This document shows positions 26,399 to 32,823 of a stretch of 32,823 nucleotides of DNA, piece after piece (position 1 is the first letter of the stretch; every line of letters starts with the position of its first letter). Both the position numbers and the translations under genes were made by a program. Below the pieces are notes generated by a model that saw only the letters and a list, made by a program, of their open reading frames with translations, searched no databases and was not told where the DNA came from. The DNA is from an uncultured Bacteroidales bacterium (GTDB lineage: Bacteria; Bacteroidota; Bacteroidia; Bacteroidales; Bacteroidaceae): the NCBI GenBank assembly GCA_902779165.1, contig CACZAN010000042.1, positions 1 through 32,823 of the forward strand, written 5' to 3'.

Positions 26399-27676
26399 AT
26401 GAATCAGTCAATCAAAACATGCGTGTTGGCAGCAGTCTGCGGGGTACTCTTCCCCGCAGCAGCTGCAGCACAGAGCTACCAGCTCGTTACATCTGCTGAA
26501 CAGTTGGAGAGCGGCAAGCGATACCTCATCGTGGCACAACAAAACATCGACACCTACTACGTATGGAATGGACTCGATGTGAGTCAAGAAAAGGGTCTGG
26601 CAACCACCATTTCAAAACCCGTTGGCAACATCATTACCCCCACGGCAGCTGTAGTCCCTGTGGTGTTGGAACAAGGTGGCGACTATTGGAAGATAATCGA
26701 CACGGCGAGCAGTAATAAATATGTGGGCTACGAAAAGTCCAGCAATCACCTTGTCGGCTCAGACTCTCCAAGTTCCGATAATATTGAATGGACTATTTCG
26801 TTTTATGAAGGAACGACGTCGGTGTACTATAATAATAATGGCTATCATTATCTGAAGTTCAACTACAACTCTGGAATTACCCCATTATTCCGACCCTATG
26901 GATTATCTGAAAATACCGACATTGCCCTCTATAAAGAGACCGCCTTCACACTCTTCGATACAGGCGACAACACCGCCGCTATCACAGTTGCTGAGGGGCA
27001 CTCGTGCAATGTCACGCTCCAGAATCGCGTCCTCTACAAAGACGGCGCATGGAACACACTGTGCCTGCCCTTTAACCTTACCATCAGCGGTTCTGTGCTC
27101 GACGAAGCTGACGTGCGTAAGCTCGAAAGTGCAAACTTCAGCAAGGGCGAACTGACCCTGAACTTCTCTGCCCAGGGAGAGGTGACCGAGCTGATAGCCG
27201 GCACACCTTATATCATTAGATGGACCAGCGGAGACGATCTCGAGAACCCCACCTTCACGGGTGTCTCCATCGACCAAACAATGAGGAACAGCGTCTGCAA
27301 CTTGGGCGGCGGCAGAAGTATCACCTTCGTGGGCAACTACAGCCCCGTGACGCTTGATGCCGGCGACAAGAGCTGCCTCTACCTCGGCGCTGAGAACAAG
27401 CTCTACTGGCCAAGTGTAGAGCGCCCCATCAACGCCTTCCGCGCCTACTTCCAGCTCGATGGCATCACTGCCGGCGACCCCGCAGCCGCCATCAGGGCTT
27501 TTGTCATAAACCTCGGCGACGAGGAAACAACAGGCATCAGCCTCACCTCCGACACCGCCCGCCTGGGAGAGGAGACGGCCGACGCATGGTACGCCATCGA
27601 CGGTCGCCGCCTGAGTAGCAAGCCTACGGCAAAGGGTCTGTTCATCCACAACCATCGTACCGTAGTGATAAAGTGA
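26399..27676 (+). CDS. Secreted protein sharing its C-terminal module with the next gene
   Basis: A 425-residue exported protein with a signal peptide (MNQSIKTCVLAAVCGVLFPA, cleavage after AAAAQ). The N-terminal half (LVTSAEQLESGKRYLIVAQQ, YWKIIDTASSNKYVGYE, YHYLKFNYNSGITPLF) looks like an Ig/lectin-type beta domain seen in Prevotella secreted proteins. The second half begins with NRVLYKDGAWNTLCLPFNLT and contains FVGNYSPVTLDAGDKSCLYL, AENKLYWPSVERPINAFRAY and the sorting-type tail WYAIDGRR to VVIK. The second half is also in the 1487-residue protein and part of it is nearly identical in DNA. It starts 3 nt after the giant gene stop, so it is in the same transcript. Exact role is unknown; the context suggests a cell-surface companion. 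Confidence 0.8.
   Translation: MNQSIKTCVLAAVCGVLFPAAAAAQSYQLVTSAEQLESGKRYLIVAQQNIDTYYVWNGLDVSQEKGLATTISKPVGNIITPTAAVVPVVLEQGGDYWKIIDTASSNKYVGYEKSSNHLVGSDSPSSDNIEWTISFYEGTTSVYYNNNGYHYLKFNYNSGITPLFRPYGLSENTDIALYKETAFTLFDTGDNTAAITVAEGHSCNVTLQNRVLYKDGAWNTLCLPFNLTISGSVLDEADVRKLESANFSKGELTLNFSAQGEVTELIAGTPYIIRWTSGDDLENPTFTGVSIDQTMRNSVCNLGGGRSITFVGNYSPVTLDAGDKSCLYLGAENKLYWPSVERPINAFRAYFQLDGITAGDPAAAIRAFVINLGDEETTGISLTSDTARLGEETADAWYAIDGRRLSSKPTAKGLFIHNHRTVVIK
27335..27473 (+). repeat. 139-bp near-identical duplication, copy 1
   Basis: Matches 31858-31996 with three differences in 139 bases and no gaps (offset 4523). It encodes NYSPVTLDAGDKSCLYLGAE onward to QLDGITA. Flanking sequence in the two genes is far less similar, so the block has been copied or converted recently. 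Confidence 0.92.
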
Positions 27677-27711
27677 GAAAAAGCCAAATTATAGTCAAAT
27701 AACAAGAAAAA

Positions 27712-30700
27712 ATGACAAAACAACCAAAAAATCTTTTATCCCCCAGACACTCGGGGGTACCAACAATCAGAGACACATGGCAGCGCCTGAGTATGCTGCT
27801 AATCGTCATGCTGCTCACTGCCACGACGGCGTGGGCAGAGCAGACCGTGACATTGAGCCTGAGCCCGGCGGAAGTCAACATCGGTGACGAGCTGATAATC
27901 AACGCAGCGGCCGATGGCTTCAGCGGCGACGTGGAGTGGGAATGGCTCGGGGATGACAACGTCACAGTCAATGAACCTGAACCGCCCTCTCTCTATGACG
28001 TCATAGTCAGGACAGACGGCAACGGCACGGCTGAGGCCGCCCCCAACGAAGCTGTCCCGGGCGAGACGATCACGCTGACGGTGACCCCGAAACAGGGCTA
28101 CATGCTGAGCGCCATCACAGTTAACAATGGTGAAGTGGAAGTCACCGGAAACTCGTTTGTTATGCCGAAGTCGAATGCCTTCGTGGATGTCACGTTCGAA
28201 CCCATATACTACATTGATGCCAACGGCACGATGCACTATGCCGAAGAAGCTACGGTGCTCGATGGCAGCGAGACTGTGCTCAATGCAGGCTGGTATGTGG
28301 TGAACAGCAATCTCACCTATGATCACGCCCTGCAGTTGGGCTCCGGCACGATAAATATCATCCTCGCTGACGGCAAGAAGATGAGCATCGGCACCGAGGA
28401 CAGTTATATACATAATAGCAGTGGCATCGTGCCTACTGATTTGAGCACAATCAAATCTGACCTGTGCATCTATGGTCAGACCGCAGGCACCGGCAGTATG
28501 GAGGTGTTTTCCGATAACGGCATTTCCTATATCAATTCCTACACGCAGCATGGAGGCAATGTCAAAAGCATCACCTACGCAACCAGTAGTGCTTTTTCTA
28601 TCAATTATTTTCCTGCGAATGATAATTCGACCTGCAACTTCACACTCAACGGCGGTACAGTAGTTGCCATTGCTGACTGTCAAGGTGTCGAAGCAGCAAA
28701 TAATATCATCATCAACGGCGGAACGCTGGATGCCACCGCCCGGGGAAACAACGTCACTATTGTAGCCTTAATGGCAAATAATAACATCATCATCAACGGC
28801 GGACAGGTCACTGCCACCAGCAACGGTAATAGCAAAGGCATCAATGCCAAAGGCGGCAGCACCACCCTCGCCGGTGGTAGCGTCACGGCCAGCAGCTATG
28901 AGGGTACTGTCATCGTCGCCAACGGCTGGACCTATGCTGCCGACGAGGATGACAATACATACTCCGGCACGCTCGAGAACAGCGACATCGCCAATAAGAC
29001 GCTGCGTCCCAAGACCTACACCACCTACTACATCGATGCCGACGGCACGCGGCACTACGTCAAAGACGCCACGGTGCTCGATGGCAGCACTACTGAGCTT
29101 TCAGCAGGCTGGTATGTGGTGAAGGGCAACGTTGAGTATAGCAGCAAACTCTCTTTCCGCGGCGATGTAAACCTCATCCTTGCCGATGGTGCCAGCCTCA
29201 CCGTAAACACAAATGATGGCGATGCCATCGATATGCAGTATGGTTCGCTGACCATCAATGGGCAATCACAGGGCACTGGACAGCTCCATGCCAGCAGCCA
29301 CAATGGTAATGGCATCTATGCCACAGGCAACATCACCGTCAATGGCGGCAGTGTCGAAGCCCGCGCCCAAAATTATAGCATCTTTGCCACAGGCGGCAAC
29401 ATCATCCTCAATGGCGGTAGTGTAGAAGCCAGCAGCACAAATCCTTATGGCATCTATGCCGAAGGCGGCAGCACCATCCTCGCCGGTGGTAGCGTCAAGT
29501 CTAACATCTATCAGGGTACAGTCACCGTTGCCACAGACTTCACCTATGCTGCCGACGAGGATGACAACACCTACTCCGGCACGCTCGGCAACAGCGCCAT
29601 CGCTGGCAAGACGCTGCGTCCCAAGACCTACACCACCTACTACATCGATGCCGACGGCACGAGGTACGACGACGTAACCGCCACGGTGCTCAATGGTTCG
29701 AACAGAGAGCTTTCAGCAGGCTGGTATGTGGTGAAGGGCAACGTAAACTATAGCTACTTGCTCTCTTGCACCGGCGGCGATGTAAACCTTATTCTCGCCG
29801 ATGATGCCAAACTTGTAGTAACTGAAAGTCGTATGCGTGCCATCGGAGTGGAATTCTGTTCGTTGACCATCTATGGACAGGCTCAGGGCACTGGACAACT
29901 CCATGCCAGTACCGAAAGTGGTGATGGCATCAATGCCAATCAGGGCAATATCACCATCAATGGCGGCAGGGTAGGAGTCAGCGGCGTAAATTGTGGCATC
30001 AGCGCCGAGAATGGCAATATCACCATCAATGGCGGCATTGTCGTAGCCAGTGGCATGACTAATAATGGCATCAATGCCACAAACGGCACCATCCTCGCCG
30101 GCGGTAGCGTCATGGCCAACAGCTACGGGGGCACCGTCACCATCGCCACGGGCTTAACCTATATCGACAATAATGAGAATACCTACACCGGCACGCTCGA
30201 CAACGAGGCAATCGCCGGCAAGAGGCTGAGTCCCAAGACTAACATCGTTACGTTCGACTTCAACTATGAAGATGGCGAAGACCCCGAGGTGCAGATTGTG
30301 CTTTCGGGCAGGACGGCTACCGAGCCTACTGCTCCGATACGTACGGGCTACACCCTCAAATGGAAACTGGGCGAGGAAGACTATGACTTCGACACACCCG
30401 TGACCAGCGACATCGCGCTCACCGCTGTGTGGACAGCGAATAACTACTTCGTGCAGTTCAACGCCAACGGCGGCTCGGGCGACGCAATGGAGCCGATGGA
30501 GCTGACCTACGACGGCGAATGTACGCTCCCAGCTTGCACCTATACCGCTCCCGATGGCAAGGCCTTCAAAAATTGTTGGAACACCGCAGCCGACGGCAGC
30601 GGCACCAGCTACGACGACGAGGGAAGGGTGCGCAACCTGACCGGTGAGCCTAACGGCACTGTCGTGCTCTATGCGCAGTGGGGCAAGGACATCGCCACAT

Positions 30701-32175
30701 GCACGGCTACCGTGCCTGGCCAAACGCTGGACGGCACCAGTTATATCTTCTATAAATTTGAATCTGCCAATTCTGGTAATGTTGAGACTGGTACGACGGT
30801 GTATGATGGCGAGACGTTGCTCACCGTGGGCACGGACTACGTGTTCGACCAGGTGTATTTCTACGGCACGGAAAACTCTTCCACAGACGAGACCAATAAG
30901 GTAGGCGACCGTTTCACCGTAGTGATTAAGGGTATTGGCGACTATGCCGGCACGACTACTGCTGACTTCTATATCGTCAGCCCGGAGGCCAACGGCGAAT
31001 GGGGCGACCTTGCGTGGGCCATCGATGCTGACGGCGACTTCACCATCAGCAAGAAAGATGGTGTGGAGGGCAACGTGGCCATGAATGAGACTACTAAGGG
31101 TGACTATCCTTGGTATGACAAGGCCGGATACATCAAGACCATCACCATCGGTGAGGGCATCACCACTGTGGCAGCCAATGCCTTCTGCCGCGAGACGGAG
31201 ATGAACGTTTATGGCAACGTTCACACACTAACCCTGCCTGAGTCGCTGACCTCCATCGGCGAGTTCGCATTCGCCTACTGCACTGGTCTTAACATCGACT
31301 TGGCAACCCTCGGGGATATCGAATACGATGCCACTGCTTTCAGCTATATCAACAGCCTCACGGGCACACTCTACGACAATGCTGACAACACGAAGACCAT
31401 CTCCGTGATGGCCCAGACCAACAGTAACGACGTGACCCTCACAGGACGTACGTTATATAAGGATGGCGACTGGAATACGCTGTGCCTGCCGTTCGATGTC
31501 AGTGAGGGCAACAACATCCTCGACGGAGCCACCATCAAGGAACTCGACGTCGAGAACTACTACGACGCGAATGGTGAGTTCTACACAAAGCTCGACCATG
31601 AGAATGCCTTCCGCACCGGCTTCGAGGCCGAGACAGGCACGCTGCGCCTCTACTTCAAGAATGTAGAAGCCGACGGCAGCGGTGTGGTGCTGCAAGCCGG
31701 AACGCCTTACCTCATCAAGTGGGACAAGGCCGAGGGCTACGATGCCGCCGACCCCGCCACCCGCGACATCACCGGCGATCACGTCTTCTCGGACGTGAAG
31801 CTTCTCTCATTGCCCAACAACGTGACGAGCAAGGACCACAACGTCACTTTCTGTGGTAACTACAGCCCCGTGACGCTTGCTGCCGGCGACAAGAGCAGCC
31901 TCTACCTCGGCGCTGAGAACAAGCTCTACTGGCCAAGTGTAGAGCGCCCCATCAACGCCTTCCGCGCCTACTTCCAGCTCGATGGCATCACCGCCGATGT
32001 CCGCGCCTTCGTGATGAACCTCGACGATGACAACGAGGCCACCGGCATCAGCCTCACTCGTCAAGAAGGGGAGAAGACCGACGCGTGGTACACCCTCGAC
32101 GGTCTGCGCATGGCTTCAAAGCCCGCGAAGAAGGGAATGTATATTTATAAAGGTAAGAGAATCGTGATTAAGTAG
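27712..32175 (+). CDS. Large repeat surface protein (beta-helix, InlB-type, BspA-type modules)
   Basis: A 1487-residue exported protein; the signal peptide has an extended n-region (core LSMLLIVMLLTATTAWA, cleavage about 43). Order: Ig-like domain (about 45-85); a module with TVTPKQGYMLSAITVNNGEV (about 115-165); three related units each opening YYIDADGT or YYIDANGT and containing runs of NIIINGG/NITVNGGSVEA, a beta-helix of the Cthe_2159 carbohydrate-binding type (about 165-843); two InlB/Listeria-Bacteroides-type repeats ending LTAVW and VLYAQW (844-990); an MBG-like module (996-1090); a short BspA-type leucine-rich stretch (KTITIGEGITTVAANAF, about 1140-1210); and the LYKDGDWNTLCLPF module with sorting-type tail shared with the preceding gene. 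It is probably a cell-surface adhesin or glycan binder. It lies 35 nt downstream of the preceding gene. Confidence 0.88.
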   Translation: MTKQPKNLLSPRHSGVPTIRDTWQRLSMLLIVMLLTATTAWAEQTVTLSLSPAEVNIGDELIINAAADGFSGDVEWEWLGDDNVTVNEPEPPSLYDVIVRTDGNGTAEAAPNEAVPGETITLTVTPKQGYMLSAITVNNGEVEVTGNSFVMPKSNAFVDVTFEPIYYIDANGTMHYAEEATVLDGSETVLNAGWYVVNSNLTYDHALQLGSGTINIILADGKKMSIGTEDSYIHNSSGIVPTDLSTIKSDLCIYGQTAGTGSMEVFSDNGISYINSYTQHGGNVKSITYATSSAFSINYFPANDNSTCNFTLNGGTVVAIADCQGVEAANNIIINGGTLDATARGNNVTIVALMANNNIIINGGQVTATSNGNSKGINAKGGSTTLAGGSVTASSYEGTVIVANGWTYAADEDDNTYSGTLENSDIANKTLRPKTYTTYYIDADGTRHYVKDATVLDGSTTELSAGWYVVKGNVEYSSKLSFRGDVNLILADGASLTVNTNDGDAIDMQYGSLTINGQSQGTGQLHASSHNGNGIYATGNITVNGGSVEARAQNYSIFATGGNIILNGGSVEASSTNPYGIYAEGGSTILAGGSVKSNIYQGTVTVATDFTYAADEDDNTYSGTLGNSAIAGKTLRPKTYTTYYIDADGTRYDDVTATVLNGSNRELSAGWYVVKGNVNYSYLLSCTGGDVNLILADDAKLVVTESRMRAIGVEFCSLTIYGQAQGTGQLHASTESGDGINANQGNITINGGRVGVSGVNCGISAENGNITINGGIVVASGMTNNGINATNGTILAGGSVMANSYGGTVTIATGLTYIDNNENTYTGTLDNEAIAGKRLSPKTNIVTFDFNYEDGEDPEVQIVLSGRTATEPTAPIRTGYTLKWKLGEEDYDFDTPVTSDIALTAVWTANNYFVQFNANGGSGDAMEPMELTYDGECTLPACTYTAPDGKAFKNCWNTAADGSGTSYDDEGRVRNLTGEPNGTVVLYAQWGKDIATCTATVPGQTLDGTSYIFYKFESANSGNVETGTTVYDGETLLTVGTDYVFDQVYFYGTENSSTDETNKVGDRFTVVIKGIGDYAGTTTADFYIVSPEANGEWGDLAWAIDADGDFTISKKDGVEGNVAMNETTKGDYPWYDKAGYIKTITIGEGITTVAANAFCRETEMNVYGNVHTLTLPESLTSIGEFAFAYCTGLNIDLATLGDIEYDATAFSYINSLTGTLYDNADNTKTISVMAQTNSNDVTLTGRTLYKDGDWNTLCLPFDVSEGNNILDGATIKELDVENYYDANGEFYTKLDHENAFRTGFEAETGTLRLYFKNVEADGSGVVLQAGTPYLIKWDKAEGYDAADPATRDITGDHVFSDVKLLSLPNNVTSKDHNVTFCGNYSPVTLAAGDKSSLYLGAENKLYWPSVERPINAFRAYFQLDGITADVRAFVMNLDDDNEATGISLTRQEGEKTDAWYTLDGLRMASKPAKKGMYIYKGKRIVIK
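28930..29132 (+). repeat. Tandem unit of the beta-helix protein, conserved start of unit 2
   Basis: This 203-base block recurs at 29542-29744 with high identity. The offset is exactly 612 bases (204 codons). It encodes AADEDDNTYSGTLENSDIAN and the following YYIDADGT opening. A weaker third copy of the border begins near 30160. Confidence 0.8.
29542..29744 (+). repeat. Tandem unit of the beta-helix protein, conserved start of unit 3
   Basis: Second copy of the 612-base period seen at 28930-29132. The best conserved stretch is the hinge between helix units, whereas the NGG-rich body differs more. Confidence 0.8.
31858..31996 (+). repeat. 139-bp near-identical duplication, copy 2
   Basis: Partner of 27335-27473, three differences in 139 bases. 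It sits in the same position of the shared C-terminal module of the 1487-residue protein. Confidence 0.92.
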
Positions 32176-32236
32176 GTGAGCGAAATATGTTGCACCAAAG
32201 AGACATAAATTACAAATATAGTTAACAAGTAGTATT

Positions 32237-32419
32237 ATGAAAAAGAATTATATCAAACCCACAACCACTGTAATCAGAATTGAAACAGAAAGTAGGCTGC
32301 TCTCTGCCAGCCAAGGAGTGACCTCCGTTGAAAGTAACACAGACATCAGCTACGGCGGCGGCGGCGATCAGGCTGCCCGCGTCAAGGCCAACAGCGTAGA
32401 ATGGGACGACTGGGAGTAA
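32237..32419 (+). CDS. Small protein of the MKKxYxKP...LLS...W-acidic type
   Basis: Sixty residues: MKKNYIKPTTTVIRIETES, then RLLSASQGV, a Gly-rich middle (YGGGGDQAARVKANS) and the end VEWDDWE. It has no signal peptide in the classical sense and no Cys. Small Bacteroidota proteins with an MKK-x-Y-x-x-P start, a central LLS and an aromatic-acidic end are common beside secreted-protein genes, from my general knowledge; their role is not established. It follows the large repeat protein by 61 nt and precedes a strong terminator, so it closes the transcript. The reading frame and position support it being real. Confidence 0.7.
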   Translation: MKKNYIKPTTTVIRIETESRLLSASQGVTSVESNTDISYGGGGDQAARVKANSVEWDDWE

Positions 32420-32497
32420 TCCCGACTGCCGTTCCCTCAAGGACAGCACCGCCCTCCCGAGGGCAGCACCGTTCACCCAATCAGTATCATGAAAGGC

Positions 32498-32542
32498 ATC
32501 CCCGCCGCAGGACCCAACACCTGCGACGGGGATTCTTCTTTT
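32498..32542 (+). terminator. Intrinsic terminator of the surface-protein locus
   Basis: A 14-bp stem with one mismatch (32498-32511 with 32520-32533; arm atccccgccgcagg), 8-base loop, followed by tcttctttt. It lies 79 bases after the small-protein stop. Confidence 0.8.
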
Positions 32543-32576
32543 GATGCTCATCGCGATAAGCTCTCCAATGAGTACG

Positions 32577-32687
32577 TTACTGCACGATGCCGGCAGCCTT
32601 CGCACTCAGCGTGGTGATGAGTGCCGTCAGTACCGCAATCACGATGTCAATGATGCGCTTCAGCGTCCTCTTCGTACTTTCTGTCAT
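32577..32687 (-). CDS. Smalltalk-type small protein
   Basis: A 36-residue protein beginning MTESTKRTLKRIIDIVIAVL and ending TLSAKAAGIVQ. It has a basic amphipathic start and one hydrophobic helix (IIDIVIAVLTALITTL), the pattern of the Bacteroidota smalltalk family, which usually ends near a VTSC motif that is absent here. It is preceded by an unusually strong Shine-Dalgarno for this phylum (AGGAGGAGG, about 5 nt before the ATG at 32687). Family members usually sit beside an N-acetylmuramoyl-L-alanine amidase and an HU-like protein, which would lie outside the window to the right. Function unknown, probably membrane-associated. Confidence 0.7.
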   Translation of the reverse strand: MTESTKRTLKRIIDIVIAVLTALITTLSAKAAGIVQ

Positions 32688-32750
32688 ATCCTCCTCCTTT
32701 CTTCTTCTGGTTCTTTAATTCTTATATTTTTTAATTTTTTAATTTTCCAA

Positions 32751-32791
32751 CTGAATCCGAGTGAGGGCACACGGCCCTCAACTCGGTTCAG
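32751..32791. repeat. Inverted repeat upstream of the smalltalk gene
   Basis: Arms ctgaatccgagtgagggc and ggccctcaactcggttcag pair with small bulges around an acac loop. No clean T-run follows on either strand, but the minus-strand side leads into AT-rich sequence. It may end transcription of the gene to the right of the window. Confidence 0.5.
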
Positions 32792-32801
32792 CTGCCCGGA
32801 T

Positions 32802-32823
32802 TCAACTCGTCAACTTGTCAACT
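32802..32823 (+). repeat. Short tandem repeat tcaactcg/tcaacttg at the window edge
   Basis: Two full and one partial 8-base units (32802, 32810, 32818). The array continues past the window edge. Confidence 0.5.

Noticed and set aside
28660-30120. A possible CRISPR-like or satellite array from the repeated atcaatggcgg strings
   Set aside because: The strings are in frame, of uneven spacing, and encode the INGG turns of a beta-helix protein.
32444-32471. Hairpin gccctc/gagggc flanked by direct cagcaccg repeats as a terminator
   Set aside because: The loop would be two bases and no T-run follows; the better terminator is at 32498-32542.

Overview
The window looks like Bacteroidota chromosome, most likely Prevotella or a close relative. 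The reasons are: promoters carrying the Bacteroidota -7 element TAnnTTTG in front of several genes; secreted proteins ending in a short Prevotella-style tail of the type KG-x-YI-xx-GKK-xx-IK; 7TM-AraC regulation; a DUF3127 protein; and a 36-residue smalltalk-type protein. No tRNA, rRNA, CRISPR array or intact insertion sequence was found. I had no search tools, so all family names come from reading the translations.

Left part (1-7.9 kb, all minus strand): a redox and envelope cluster. A split AraC-type regulator (7435-6664) is followed by an apparent operon of frame-damaged flavodoxin lipoprotein, bicupin lipoprotein, frame-damaged esterase, flavodoxin lipoprotein, EFR1-type flavodoxin/ferredoxin protein and DUF362 protein. 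A separately promoted aldo/keto reductase runs off the left edge. The operon and the aldo/keto reductase have almost the same promoter: a 46-bp box (41 of 46 identical) at exactly the same distance from each start codon, which suggests one co-regulated regulon. Four apparent single-base frame breaks lie in 4.2-7.9 kb.

Middle (7.9-15.6 kb): a patchwork stretch. It holds a strong terminator behind a tail that matches the end of pyruvate phosphate dikinase, then the C-terminal part of a beta-propeller protein on the minus strand joined head-to-head at about 8773 to a DUF3127 gene on the plus strand that lacks its 5' end. Two unrecognised genes, the intact ppdK with promoter and terminator, and a seven-helix membrane AraC regulator (minus) follow.

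Right part (15.6-32.6 kb, plus strand): an accessory locus divergent from the membrane AraC gene. The intergenic region carries four copies of TTAAACACC, three of them direct repeats 22 and 20 bp apart. The plus-strand genes are a stand-alone seven-helix sensor-like protein with no output domain, a 3237-residue LamG/fibronectin-type/Ig-type surface protein, a 425-residue secreted protein, a 1487-residue beta-helix/InlB/BspA-type repeat protein, and a 60-residue small protein before a terminator. The 425- and 1487-residue genes share a nearly identical 139-bp stretch. A smalltalk-type gene on the minus strand closes the window. My reading is that the membrane AraC regulator and the lone sensor control production of the large surface proteins. 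That is inference from layout.
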